The position numbers and the translations under genes were made by a program. The notes under the pieces are model-generated. The model did no database searches. It saw only the letters and a program-made list of their open reading frames with translations, and was not told where the DNA came from. This document shows positions 1 to 11,841 of a stretch of 64,000 nucleotides of DNA, piece by piece; the stretch's first letter is position 1; the number at the start of each line of letters is the position of its first letter. Source of the DNA: Nymphaea colorata (Eukaryota; Streptophyta; Magnoliopsida; Nymphaeales; Nymphaeaceae). The stretch covers positions 19,944,412 through 20,008,411 of the forward strand of contig NC_045139.1 of the NCBI RefSeq assembly GCF_008831285.2, given 5' to 3'.

Positions 1-113
1 TGAAACTTAAAGCAAACATGACATTCATGTTCATAGTATAAAATAGCAACAATATCACAAATTATTAACTAGAACTAGTAAAACCAACAAAATGCATAAA
101 AGACGGGACTAAC

Positions 114-758
114 CTTGGTGAACATCTTTCATTACCAAATATGAAGACAAAAGAATTGCATACAATGATAACCAATGATTCGGAGATTTGAATAGTAAGC
201 TTCTTTCGATCAAAACTGGTTTTTTGCTCAGCAAATTGTCAAACAAAATGAAAACATGAACAGTAAGAGCAAGTATTGATTTATAACATGGACTTGAAGT
301 TGTGATTTTCTGATAAATGCACAAATATGATGCATGTTGTGCTTAACATGAATAAGAGGATATTGAATGGAAAGAACCAATAATAGCATGAACTACAAAA
401 CATATATAAGTTTATATCTGGTGAAGGAACCTGATCGACTCTTATTCAATTGCTGCCCAAATTTCCATGTTCTAGATTTGTTCCTCACGCGAATTCTCAC
501 AACAAAAAAAGAAAATAACTAACCTAGAAGTCAAAGCTATTAATAGCATTCCTAACATATGCTCATATCAAGAATAACAATGCATGGAAACCATATGGCC
601 ATGAAACTCATACCTGTTTCAAGGGAATAAAACTCTCTAAAAGTGGCAATGCCTGTCAAAAGAAACCCTAGTGTTAGAACAACAATGCCAACAATATGAT
701 CGTCATGATTCAAGAAGTGACCACCTCGAGGAATAGGTACAATCAGCAAAAGTGCAAC
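114..758 (-). CDS. Two phase-compatible exons of an unidentified membrane protein gene (partial)
   Basis: The minus strand shows an open segment at 758-614 bounded by an AG acceptor (rc of ct at 759-760) and a GT donor (CTTGAAACAG|gtatgag). A second open segment at 215-114 ends at CACCAAG|gttagt. The first exon ends in phase 1 and the second continues the frame exactly, giving a hydrophobic product with segments such as VALLLIVPIPRGGHFLNHDD and LFKSPNHWLSLYAILLSSYL. At least two membrane-spanning stretches are likely. A possible upstream in-phase exon ends at 1630 with a strong gag|gtgagt donor and includes an ATG at 1656, but this is tentative. The gene would continue past the left edge of the window. 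I do not recognise the family. The case rests on splice signals, phase agreement and conserved-looking composition; it could still be a chance open frame in AT-rich DNA. Confidence 0.35.
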
Positions 759-759
759 C

Positions 760-3700
760 TTATTCAGCAAATTAAGCTAAACTCTTCTACATAGAACTGT
801 GTCCTAAGCAACTTGATAACCACAATAATAAGAAAGAATTACGATGTTATCCAACATACTTGTATGAATTTCCTACCAATGGGGCCTTTGGGTTAGTGGA
901 GCTTAACAGTGTTACTGTACCTCTTTTTGTGCATCGTAGTTAAGTAAAGGGTGAAATCACTCCTTTCCAAAGAGCACTGAGATGAAATTTGACACGATCG
1001 TAGATTACTTAAGGTAAACTAGAAGTTTCATAGGGATAACTACTTGGCTGGATAGATGTCATGATAGCTTTCACAGAGAAGTCAACATGATAGAGTCCAA
1101 AAAGCATATTAGACAAATGGTAACCTATAAAAGGAGAGGCAATGTAAATATTGGGAAACTAAGAAATAATGGAAAAGCAAAAGAAATGCCATCATCATGA
1201 CAAAGCACACTCATAATGAAAACCGCTTGAGGATTTTTCATTGCATGTCAATATAAACAGGCTCAGGCTTGAGAAGTGGCACCAAACTCAGGCTAGTCTA
1301 TGGAGGGATTCACTTGAAGCTATTCACATGATATAATAGTCAGGTTTTTGTCCACTAAATTAACTTACAAGAAGAAATGAAAAGAAAAGAGAAGAAAGTG
1401 AAAACACATCATACTCATGATATCTCAACACTTGCATCAAGTTCAGCTTGTTGTTTCTATAGCTCCTCTTTCAATTATGTCAAATTACATAGTAAACAAA
1501 GGCTTTTTATTGACATGCATGGCTAAACTGTCTAACCTATTGTTGGCCATGCAAAATTTTGCAATCTTGCACGTCCTGACTGTTCATATGGGATCAAAGA
1601 AGAAAAAACTAAATCAAATATTAACTCACCTCTATATTCTCACAGAGGCAATCCATGAGAGATAGGACTCCACTTGTCGGAATGAGATCAGATTATTCCT
1701 ACTGCGTTTAACAGAGGTAATCAGATCAAAGACTAGATTAAGTATACAAGGTCCCAAATCGTGATTGTTGCCAAACCTAAATGCAAAGGGGGAGTCTTCA
1801 ATTTTTGAAATAAGAGAGTTTTGGAAAACTTAGTGGATCATCATAAATTGGAAACCATGAACTGAAAATTCTTGAATCAAGTGACATAGTTCATGATCCA
1901 TATCATCATGGATCACATGAAGGTTAATTCCTAAATCTAATATGAATGCAAAACTAGATTCAATACATAATTGAGATGCAGCCACTAAATTTGGGATGTG
2001 GGCCTAGGAAAATCTTGATCCAAAATTTAGTTTATCCAAATTTGTTTACTAAGAAGATTCCAAACGTTTAGTGACTGATCTAGATTCACAGTTTAGACTT
2101 GGGTTTATTCTAATAGGGGTTTGTGTTCAAATCCTAACTGGAAACTGGTTGAATGATGTAATTCTAATTCATAAATGATTTTCAATCCAAACTTCATAAT
2201 CTGAATCCAAAATGAAGTTTAATGATCCAATATTGGGTTTAGGGATTTAAAGTTTTGGAGAGAGGTTTGGAATCTTGATTTGAGTTACATGAAATCCAAA
2301 TTCAAGAATGTTGATATGAAGCCCAAATCTATAATCCAACTATCATAAGATCTTGGTTGAATAATCTAATTTCTTTGATCCAAATCTTATTCAAATCCAA
2401 TCTTGTACTTGATCTCAAGTTCAATATTCAAGTCCAATTCATTTAGATCAAGATCCAATTCTTCTAAGATCCACATATCCAACCTACTTGGAGTCTAGTT
2501 TTAGCCTGACTAAGGTTTTGTCATAGACTAGGTTTAGGCACATGGTTGTTGACTCAATATCAAGTTTTAGTTAAGATATTGATAGGTGACAAAGGTTTTA
2601 GGCATCTTTAACACCAAGGATTATATCTCAATTATGAATGGATTTGGATTTTAGGAAAATCCAGTTTGAAATATGCCAATTTGATAAGGTGCATTCGCAA
2701 AATTGTATTTTCATATAATCAACTTAACTCAAGTATATACATGAGATATTGTCACATGTAAATAGCTCATAATCTTAACTTGATTAATATGAAAACTAAA
2801 TCTATGTGCATCTTTGAAATGAATGAATACATTATAGAACCAAACTACATGCACATAGCTAAGCACAATAAATGAAACAAAACAAAGCAAAACTGATATA
2901 TATGTATGACTGACATGATATTTTGAAATAATATAGAATTCAGATCGAAATTAGGTTTTCACGTGATAAATGAAGCTTGATGAGAAGGGCTTTTTTCCAC
3001 AAGCTCATTCAAAACCCTAAATTCATGTACTAAAATCCAAATTCAATGTTTTAAAATATGATGCATATTTAAGGTTTCATGAATATAGTTCATCAAATAA
3101 ACATATTCTAAGACCCCAAAATAATCATTTGCATGATTAACTATGCTAATTTGGGGTTTTACTAAGAAGAAAAATATAAATGATTGATTAAAATACAAAA
3201 AATCAGATAGAAAATCCCTAACTAGGTGGAAAATAGAAATTTGGCCAAGTCCTAAAAAGCTGCAACTTGTTTTTTTTAACTGATGATTGGTCCTATAAAA
3301 TAGGCTAATGATCTTCAAATTTCACAAACTTTTGTGTAGAGAATCTCCACATATCAATAATAAATTCTAAGTGATATAATCGAAAAACCTATTTTCTACA
3401 AAAGGATATTCAACAAGAAAACTGGTGCCAAAAGCAAGTTTTTTGCTGGAAACAAAGCAAAAAACAGTTTTATGCTATAACTTTTGCACAACTCAAAACA
3501 ACTTAGATCGACTTGAAATTTGGACTATATATTTTCTGCATGATAGAGAATCAGTAGAACTTTATAGTTTCAAAAGAGAATAAGAATTGAACAAGTTATT
3601 TATATGTAAAGTTGCAACAAAAATAACTTGTGGACAAACTCTGAAATTTGACCGAGTAACAGGAAACAGTAAAATAGATTCACAAGTCTTGTTACATGAG

Positions 3701-4385
3701 TGTAAAAGTTAATGTAATTATGTTCAATGGTCACAATCATAGACACTGCAAAAAAATATGTGTTCTTGTGAATTTTCATGAAAAAATGATTTGATTTGCT
3801 ATTGAAAAATCAAATGTAGATGCAAAATGTGAAGTAGTAATTTTTACCTTGTTCATGAGAAATAGATGCATTGATAATCTCTTCCAGTGATGCTGAATCA
3901 ATCAGTGGGCTTAGATTAGAAATCAAGGTCCTGGATTGATTAGAATTTAGCTCTAAAGCCACAAGCGATGATGTCCAAATTCAAACAAGGTAGTGCACTT
4001 TAGGGTAGTGATGAATTGTGTGATTGAGATGTGATCTCTTTGAACTGAAGCTAAGTACTCTCTTAAGATGTGTCTGATCACATTGATGTAAAGAAACCGC
4101 CAATTTGACTCCCGAATTGTGAGAATTTCTACTCAAAAGTTTGTGTTGACACTTAGAGCTCTAGACATGGGGGGAAATGAATTGAATGAGCTAGATTTAA
4201 GTGAATTAATCCGCATTGATCTAAAGATAGTCAGTTTTGACACTAAAGAACATGTTGCTAGCTCAACACATGATGACCAATCATAGATTAACAAAATTTC
4301 AGCTTAGACACTGAAATTGAAGGAGATAGAGTGACCTTGGTGTTAGGACAACTTTCTTTGAAAATTCTTTTCCCTTCTTGCAGGT
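760..4385. other. AT-rich intergenic DNA, no gene recognised
   Basis: No convincing coding region, RNA gene or transposon domain was seen. Open frames here are short and look random (for example one of 91 codons at 3043-3318 on the minus strand). The stretch 1,900-2,560 is cryptically simple and is listed separately. Confidence 0.5.
1900..2560. repeat. Cryptically simple ATCCAAAT-type region
   Basis: Variants of ATCCAAAT, GATCCAAT and TTCAAATCC recur irregularly throughout. The same texture returns at 5,200-5,480 and 42,230-42,800, each time beside gypsy-type sequence, so it may be degraded LTR or untranslated DNA of one element family. No fixed period could be read. Confidence 0.4.
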
Positions 4386-4389
4386 AGAG

Positions 4390-5105
4390 TAATACTACAT
4401 TTGTTCTATATACTAACTCTGCAGGAGTTACATTGGCAGTAGTTCTGATGGTTGTTTTATATGCCTATAAAGCATCATAAATATTCTCATGCCTTTCTCG
4501 GCATGACTCAACCATTCATTCTACAATTCTGATCAAGATTTTGTTTGTGGCTTCTACCTGGCCATTGATTTGTGAATAGTATGTCACTGAAAAGTAATCT
4601 TTGATCTTAAATTTGGCACAAAGGTTTCTCATACATTCATTTTCGAAGTGTGTCCCATTGTCTAAAACAATATACACATGATGTTCTTGAAAATGAAAGC
4701 CAATATGTGCCTGCCTTTCATTGTTCTCAGGGTAATAGCTTCTACCCACTTGGTAAAGTATCATGCAGCTGCAAAGAAGTACTTATGACCACTAGATGCA
4801 AAGGGATTGATGGGTCCTACGATGTCAAATGCTCACACTGAAAAAGGCAATAGTGAGACTACTAAGTGTAAATATACAATCGGTAGATGAATGGAGCCTA
4901 CATGAATTTGGCATTTGAAGAACTTTTTGATATATTTGTGACAATTTTACTGCATGGTTGGCCATATTAGCCAGCTCTGATCAACTTCTTGGTGGGAGTT
5001 TGATAGCCAGCATGGCCAACATAGATTCCTTCATGCACTTCTTTGATTACCTTCTGCCTCATCTTTGTCTAAGCATTTGGAGCATTCTGTCGTGAAGGCT
5101 TGTTA
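4390..5105 (-). pseudogene. Ty3/gypsy (Tat/Ogre-like) integrase fragment
   Basis: The minus-strand translation resembles the integrase core of Tat-lineage gypsy elements. The segments VLDNGTHFENEC and NGQVEATNKILIRI carry the second catalytic Asp and the catalytic Glu. The DNA is clearly homologous to 9,170-9,800 in the larger element to the right, with many substitutions. Reading frames are broken, and the homology stops near 5105 where low-complexity DNA begins. No long terminal repeat or gag was found attached, so this is a truncated copy. In an intact element the integrase would insert reverse-transcribed cDNA into the genome; this fragment cannot. Confidence 0.8.
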
Positions 5106-6165
5106 ACCCCCAAAATTTTCCCATCTAAATCTCAATGGAAATTTTGAAAATTTTGCAAAAACATTTCATGCAAAATTTGAAGCAATGCACTTCGATGCCT
5201 ACCTAATCCAATCATAAACCACAGTCTAGGAATCAATCGCGATCTCAGCTCTAAATCAACTTAGAACAGTGAATTGCAAATTCAAAACTCCTATTGCATT
5301 CAAAACAACATTTCAAATTCAAATTCAATTAGAACTCAAGTAAAGTTCTAAGATCAATCCAAAACAAAGCCAAGAAACTAAGTCCAAAATTTAATTTCAA
5401 TATGGATTTGAAATCCCAATCTAAACTAAGTTAAAAATTTAACTTAATCTATTTCTTCATTATTAGAATTTTGGACTAAGATGTCCATGTTAAATTCCAA
5501 ATCACCGAAATGTTAAAATTCAAGGTCATTTCATGTCAATTTGCATAATTCAGAGCATGTGATCACATGATCTGACTCAAATAAGACAAAAGAATTTGAT
5601 CTATTGAGCAATTGAATTGCACTTAGCAAAAGATCAATGAATTTGACAAACACTTGCTAGAAAGTGTTCAAAACATGATCCCAAACTAGAATTACGATAA
5701 AATATATGTTCTATAATAAAAATTATCAAAATTAGAGTATAGTCAAAATCATGATGCACTTTGACTGAATCTAGACTCACGTAGCCCCTATGTGTGAGCC
5801 AGGTAGGTCCCATGAAATTCAAATTTGAAAGTGAATTTAGTTCTTTTGCCAAGTCATCCAATCCAAGAATTTTCGAGGTAGAAATTAAAATTCTCCTTTG
5901 TAGGATTAAAATCCAGCCAAAAAAAAATAATTAGAGAGAATTTAAATCTTCTCTTTCAAGATTGGTTTCATTTAAAGATGAAGCCAAGCCAGTAAGAGAG
6001 AAATGAATTGGACGTGTTTCTCTCTCTTCTTCCCTAGAATTATTTTATGTAATTCGAGTTAAGAAGCAAATAATATAAATCAAGGTAATTCAATAGTAAC
6101 TCATTTAGAGCATAATTATATTCTTTTTAAAATCATTTCAAGTGATTTTAACAAACTTGAAAACC
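5106..6165. other. AT-rich low-complexity DNA between element fragments
   Basis: No gene seen. The first 400 bases are rich in TTCAAATTCAAATTC-like strings. It lies between the truncated integrase fragment and the minisatellite array, and could be LTR or 3' untranslated DNA of the Tat-like element, but no paired repeat was found to prove it. Confidence 0.4.
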
Positions 6166-6169
6166 AATT

Positions 6170-6830
6170 TAAAAGTTGATAGCCTCTTAGAGGCACAATT
6201 TTTCTCAAAATATTGGGAAAATTCCAAAAAAACCAGCTTATTGAAGCTGAAAATTCTTAAATTGAATTAGAGCAGCTCAAATGAGGCGTGCTCCAACTCC
6301 TCATTACTTTTCAAAAAAATTTGGAAAAGATCTCAACCTTGAAGAAGACCAGCTCAATTTGAGCTGATGCATTTCCAACCCCAAAAAGGAGCCGCCCAAA
6401 TGGGGTGTGTTTTCTTATTTCTTTTTAATTTTTTTTGGAAAGAAATCTCATTTTTTGAAAGAAAATCAGCTTCAGTTAAGCTGATATTCTTTTTTTTTTT
6501 TAAAGAAAAGGAGCCATCCAAATGGGCGTCCCCATTTTCTTTTCAAATGTCTCTTTGTTATGAAAAAGACTTAAAATTAAGAACTAGATCAGCTCAATTA
6601 AGAAGAATGATCGGTTTTCAAAAAGATTCAATGAAGGAGATGCACAAAGAGGTGTGCTTTTCCAAAACTTTTCTTGTTTTTGGAAAGATTTGAATTTAAA
6701 ACTGTATCAGCTTGATTAAGGCTGATCCATTTTTTTCTAAAAATCAATGAAGGAGAAGGAGCTTGAGAACTAAGCAGACATTGTAAAAGCCCTTGATAAA
6801 AAATGCCCCAGTGTGTGAACTGGGTGAACA
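6170..6830. repeat. Minisatellite: about five degenerate units of about 118 bp
   Basis: An anchor of the form (C/T)CAGCT(T/C)...AGCTGA recurs at 6233, 6349, 6466, 6589 and 6707, spacings 116, 117, 123 and 118. Each unit also carries a run of T/A with TTTGGAAA and a GGAG..CCAAATGGGGTGTG-like block. Several anchors are short inverted repeats (AGCTCAATTTGAGCT at 6351). Copies are strongly diverged. The array lies downstream of the pol region of the minus-strand Tat-like element, where that lineage is known to carry tandem repeats. A 108-codon open frame across it is a by-product of the repeat. Confidence 0.7.
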
Positions 6831-6905
6831 TTGTGAAAGTACATGATTCTAATAAAAAGATGCCCTAGTTGTAAACTGGGTGTTCATTGTGACATTGTGA
6901 ACCCA
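6790..6905. repeat. Short direct repeat, period 57 bp
   Basis: TGCCCCAGTGTGTGAACTGGG at 6804 (give or take a base) recurs as TGCCCTAGTTGTAAACTGGG at 6861, each followed by a TG.ACATTGTGA block. It directly follows the 118-bp array. Confidence 0.55.
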
Positions 6906-7985
6906 TGATGCACAAGTTTTGAAAGAGGGAGTGCCCTTGGGGAGAGCTTGTGCAAAGCCCAACATTTTGAGCAAGTCATGTTTATTGCGAGATTGAAATT
7001 CTTTTGAGGACTTGTTTTAATCTTTTCACAAAGTTCCCTTCATTATCACTTTATAAATTCTGGAAGGTAGAGTATCCTTTTCATAAAGAATCTTGTAAAG
7101 GAGTAATTATTGATTTAATAACTTTCACACCATAAGGAATTCCTTGTTGTTCATGAGAAAATTTTAGATTGTGAACAGTTGTGGTCTTTCAGGTAGGCAC
7201 TCATATTTCTCTTTCTCCCAATTTTGTTTGTTTTTTTTTTTCGTTCTTTCCTCTAAATTTGTGGCCATTTGACTCTTGAATTCTTTGTTTACTTTTGCCT
7301 AGGTCTACCTTCACCATGTGAAGGAAATACCTCACCACCCCTAGGCTACTACAGAGCCTCACCGCTTTCATGATATTGTATAGTTCTACCATATGCAATG
7401 CTATGTCTATCAGACTTTCTTCTAAACCCTTATAACGAGCTTTCATCTCGAAAGCTCCCAGGCCAGTTGGCCTTTGAGTATTAAGTGTGAAACACCCTTC
7501 AGACTTACTTGTTTGAGTTCAGAAGTCCTTCATAGACATAGATGAACAAAAAATTATAGAGCACATAACTTCGCAGAATAGATGCAAATCAAGCTTTATG
7601 CCTACTTGGTACTCTTGAGTACTGATCTAGAGGAAAGGTCATACTTGCTTTGAACCCATATCTCAACACTCAATTTGTAGTGCGTTGCTTGATCAGCGTG
7701 AACCAATTCAAATCTTTGTTTTCTCATGAATTTCATTAGTTTTCCATGGTACCTTTTGATAATTTGAATCAATAATATTTCTTGAATTTCAATTCCCTCA
7801 AAGTCATTAAGCTTACTTCCTTGGTCCATGTTGTGACGTTGCCGAGGCACTTGCTCCTTGAATATCCTTGTGCAATAGTTAGAGATTGTTTCTTTTTTTT
7901 CGTGTAATATTAAAATTTAATAAAAAACTCCACGTGGGATATTCCATTCCGAAATCTACACGTTTTACTTTCTAATGCTTGTGCT
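6906..7985. other. Non-coding DNA between the two minisatellites
   Basis: Two minus-strand open frames (7201-7446, 81 codons; 7602-7850, 82 codons) could be relics of a downstream reading frame of the Tat-like element, but neither shows a motif I recognise. Nothing else supported. Confidence 0.4.
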
Positions 7986-7987
7986 TA

Positions 7988-8330
7988 AACACAAGAAAAG
8001 GGCGTATCTAGGCATGAGATAATGGTTTGGTGCACCTAGATTCCACAAACAAGGTGCAACTAGGTGTGAGACAAGGCTCTGGTGTGCCTAGACAGTAGAT
8101 AATGGGTCCATCTAGGCATGACAGGGCTAAGACACTCGAAAATGGGCCCATCTAGGCACCTAAGACACTAGAAATGGGCACATCTAGGCGCTTAAACACA
8201 ACAAAATAGGCGCATCTAGGCATGAGATGAGGTTCTTGTGAGCCTAGACACTAGAAAATGAGTGCATTTAAGCATGGGACGAGGCTTTGGTGCTCCTAGA
8301 CACTAGAAAATAGTGTATCTATGTGAGATT
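7988..8330. repeat. Minisatellite with ATCTAGGC core, about eight units
   Basis: The core (G/C)(C/T)(G/A)(C/T)ATCTAGGC recurs near 8003, 8052, 8108, 8149, 8180, 8212, 8262 and 8313, separated by CTAGACACTAGAAAATGGG and GAGACGAGGCTTTGGTG-like blocks. Unit length varies from about 30 to 55 bases, so the array has a higher-order structure. It sits about 500 bases downstream (element sense) of the integrase C-terminus. Confidence 0.75.
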
Positions 8331-8815
8331 TTTGTACAGGCACAAGTTGATTCTTTTGCAAGCTGTGCTACTTGAAAAACTTTTGATTTATAGTGCAAGT
8401 CATGCCAGGACAAGAAAGCTCATGTGCAACATGTGTATGTCCTGAGCATTTATACTTGTGGGTGTTTAATATTTAAATGTGGAAGATCCATAGTATTTTG
8501 GAAAAAGAACTTTGCGAACATTCACTCACTTGTTATTGAAATCACGATTTGCAAAATTTGAAGTCATATGTTTATTCAAAGACATTTTGAAAACCGATAG
8601 ATTATTTTCTCTTCTTGAGGCAAAAGTTTGGAAATGTGTAACAAAAATGATTTTGAGCTTATTCCCTCGAAGTTTTTCAACCATTGGATAATGTGATCTG
8701 GTGAAGGAAAATCAATCATAAGATAAGTCTGGCCATCAGAAAATGCAATCTTTATTGATGAAAAGAAGGAATACATTAACATAGAACTTTTTCAAATGAA
8801 ATGCATTGACAAGAT
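8331..8815. other. Spacer between minisatellite and pol, no gene seen
   Basis: AT-rich. A 68-codon minus-strand frame at 8576-8782 has no recognisable motif. Probably 3' untranslated DNA of the Tat-like element. Confidence 0.4.
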
Positions 8816-8825
8816 CAGGCAAATT

Positions 8826-9762
8826 ATACATTGTCTACATCAATTAGGCAGTAAGAATTCCCAGGAAGAACTTCTCTGATTACATATGGCCCATCCCAGT
8901 TTGGTGCCCACTTTCCTCATGGATGATGTCTCCAAGGAATGGTTGATCTAAGCAGAACATCATTTACTTTGAATTTTCTCTCAATAATAGACTTAGCATA
9001 ATGCCTAGCTACACTCTGACAATAAGCTTCGGTTTGCTCCTGAGTTTTCAATCTTTAACCTTCAAGGACACCTAATTGTAACATTCACTTATGTTGTCCA
9101 TGGGTAGTTCTATAACTTCCATAAACTTAAATGCAAACTTTTGTACATGAAGCGGTAGTACTACGTCTGTTCCATATATTAATTCTGCAGGAGTTTCATT
9201 GGTGGGAGTTCTAATAGCAGTTCTATATGCCCATAATGCATCATGAATCTTTTCATGCATTCTCGGTCGGAATAAACCATTCGTTCTAAGATTCTAATCA
9301 AGATCTTGTTTGTGGCTTCAGTTTGGCCATTGCCTTGTGGGTAGTAAGGTGCTGAAAAGTGATGCTTGATTCTAAATTTTGAACAGAAATTCTGCATGCA
9401 TTTATTCTTGAAGTGTGTCCTGTTATCCGAGACGATATCATGAGGTACCCCAAATCTATACAAAATGTTTATGTGAATGAAAACCATTACATGTATAGCT
9501 TCCATTGTTTTGAGAGTGACAACCTTTACCCACTTGGTGAAGTATTTTGTAGCTGCAATGAAGTATTTATGGCCGTTAGAGGTAGAAGGATTGCTGGACC
9601 CCACAACATCAAATGCGCACATTGAAAAAGACCATGGTGAGAAAAATAAGTGTAAATATGCAGTAGGTGCAAGAATGGAGTCTGCATGAATTTGGCATTT
9701 GAAGCTCTTTTGGACATATTTGTGGCAATCTTGCTGTATGGTCGACCAATAATAACCGACAC
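8826..9762 (-). pseudogene. Integrase of the Tat-like element
   Basis: The core reads in pieces on the minus strand. FDVVGSSNP holds the first catalytic Asp, DIVSDNRTHFKNKC the second and NGQTEATNKILIRILER the Glu, so the DDE residues survive. Downstream, 8,826-8,925 encodes a GPYVIREVLPGNSYCLID segment typical of the integrase C-terminal domain of this lineage. The usual ATDYFTKW motif reads ATKYFTKW. Frames change near 9250 and 9180, so no intact protein can be made. Upstream, around 9,526-9,760, is the zinc-binding N-terminal part, only partly readable. Confidence 0.8.
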
Positions 9763-10149
9763 TACTTAATCTTTTCTAGACATGTCTAAAAAAAATCTTC
9801 TAGTTTCTAGATAATTCTTTATATTTGGATACCAGGGTGCTCCTTGAGATTCTATTTGGTTGACCTGTACTATTCTTTCATAGGCTGATTGAGTCAGTTT
9901 TCCAACTTCAAAGGCTCTACACTGCTTAGATTTTTTGAAGCTAATAATGGAGCCTAGGCTTGCTAGACCATTTACAAACTAATTGAACTCCCTTCTGATG
10001 TGGAGAAGCTAAAATTCATCAATTTTTTTGACGAGTGCTTTTGTCATCTCTTGATATGGCATGCGTTTGGAATCTTTCACTTTCCATTCTTCATCGACCT
10101 GATTTACAATAAGAGGGGGTCTCGGTAAGCATGAACCCTGTTGACAATT

Positions 10150-10430
10150 AAATTTTAGTAGTATCATGGGGCCTTAAATAAGGGCTTCATATTCTGCCAT
10201 ATTGTGTGTGTAGAGGAAGTCCAACTTAAGGGAATATGGTATGATTTCCTTTTCGAGTGGGAGTAGGAGAATCCTTATTCCTGCCATGTTCTTGGATCTA
10301 TCAAAAAACAAGGTCCATGCTGGTGCAGACTCTACATGCGAGATAAGTTCATCAGGGAAACTGTTCTCTGTCTTGAGTTTTTCTGTTAGCGAAAAAATCA
10401 GCCAGCTGATCGGCTCTTGCATGCCCTTTA
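10150..10430 (-). pseudogene. Archaeal-type RNase H of the Tat-like element
   Basis: The minus-strand frame at 10422-10174 contains WTLFFDRSKNMAG, matching the W.L.FDGS start of the domain (first acidic residue present, Gly to Arg change next to it), and THNMAEYEALI, matching TNN.AEYEAL with the catalytic Glu. This additional RNase H between the RT/RNase H block and the integrase is a diagnostic feature of Tat-lineage plant gypsy elements. In an active element it degrades the RNA strand during reverse transcription. Confidence 0.8.
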
Positions 10431-10589
10431 ATAGACTTTTGACAAATTTATTTTAGATCATACTGCATGAGGAGTACTTGCCATTTAGCGATTCAACCAA
10501 TAAGAAATGGTTGTTCCAAAATATATTTGAGTGGATTTAATCGAGATGTAACTTTGACTTTGGACGAAAGAAGGTATTATTGTCTGAGT

Positions 10590-11840
10590 TTTTGACACAT
10601 TCAAATCAATGCAAGACAAGTTTTTTTTATTGTCAAATATCATTTTTCATATTGCACAAAGGTCTTGCTCACATAGTATATTCGATGTTCAATTTTACAC
10701 CCGTATTGGGATAAAAATCCCCTATAAGCTCAGTCATTCATAGAGATATACAATAGAAGTGGTTTCCCTAACATTGGTGGTTAAAGGATGGGCAGATCCA
10801 ATAGGTACTGCTTTATGCGCTCCAAAGATTTTTGACATTGCGGTCCCCACTCCAATTTGACCTCTTTTTTGAGAAGATGGTTGAATGGCTCGCATCTGAG
10901 AGCCAAGTTTGAATTGAATATTCGAATTGCTTGAATTCTACCATGTAAGGTTCTTAGTTCTTTGAGAGTTCTTGAAGCAGGCATGTCGATTATTGCTCTA
11001 GCATTTGTCAAAACTATTTCTATTCCTTTTTACTCACTATATATCCAAGAAGGTTTCCTAATTCAACACCAAATACACATTTATGTGGGTGGTTCAATTT
11101 CAATTGGTGCTACATCAATATGTTAAATACATGCTTGAGGACACCAAGATGGTCTATTCGAGTCGTGGAATTAACTAGGATGCCATCAACATATGCATCC
11201 ATGGATTTATGCATTTGATCGTGAAAGATTGTTGCCATTGCTTGCTGATATGTAGCCCATGCATTTTGTAGTCCGAATGGTATCACCGTATAATAGAAGG
11301 TTCCCCAAGGGGTTGTAAAGAAAGTTTTTGGCTGATTTTTGACTGCCAGCTTGATCTGGTTATAGCCTGAATAACCATCCATGCAGGAGAACATCTTGTG
11401 CCCCATAATATTATCGATCAATAGATCAATATTCAGTAATGGATAGTCCTCTTTTGGAGTGGCTTTGTTGAGATCATGGAAGCCGATGCATATTCTGACT
11501 TTTCCATTTTTCTTTGGTACTATGAAAACATTTGCCAACCTTTCTGGATAGTTGATGGGTCTACTGAATCTGGGCTCTAGGTTTATCAGATTTTTTCTTA
11601 GGCCAACTTTTGGGTTTGAAAATTAGCCTGTCTTCCACCAACCCCGACATTTCCTTATAGGTCCAAGCAAAGAAAGATTTATATTCTTTAAGTAATTTGT
11701 GAAGCTTTTCTTCCTCCTCAGCATCGAGGTTAGCACCAACCTGAATGACCTTAGGATCTATCTCTGTCCCAATGTTTATTTCTTTGGTGGTATCATTGAG
11801 CATAGTCGGTGGTTGATCTTCTTTTTGTAGTTGTGCCAAT
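10590..11840 (-). pseudogene. Reverse transcriptase and connection domain of the Tat-like element
   Basis: The 11839-11561 frame contains YKSFFAWTYKEMSGL, the conserved entry to gypsy RT. The 11538-11110 frame carries VFIVPKKNGKVRICIGFHDL, PWGTFYYTVIPFGLQNAWAT and AYVDGILVNS, the canonical RT blocks. The catalytic YVDD reads YVDG: the second Asp codon is GGC on the minus strand at 11184-11182, so polymerase activity would be lost. The 11011-10781 frame (RTLKELRTLHGRIQAIRIF) is the RNase H connection. Frames are broken between 11.11 and 11.01 kb and around 11.55 kb. Confidence 0.85.
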
Positions 11841-11841
11841 T

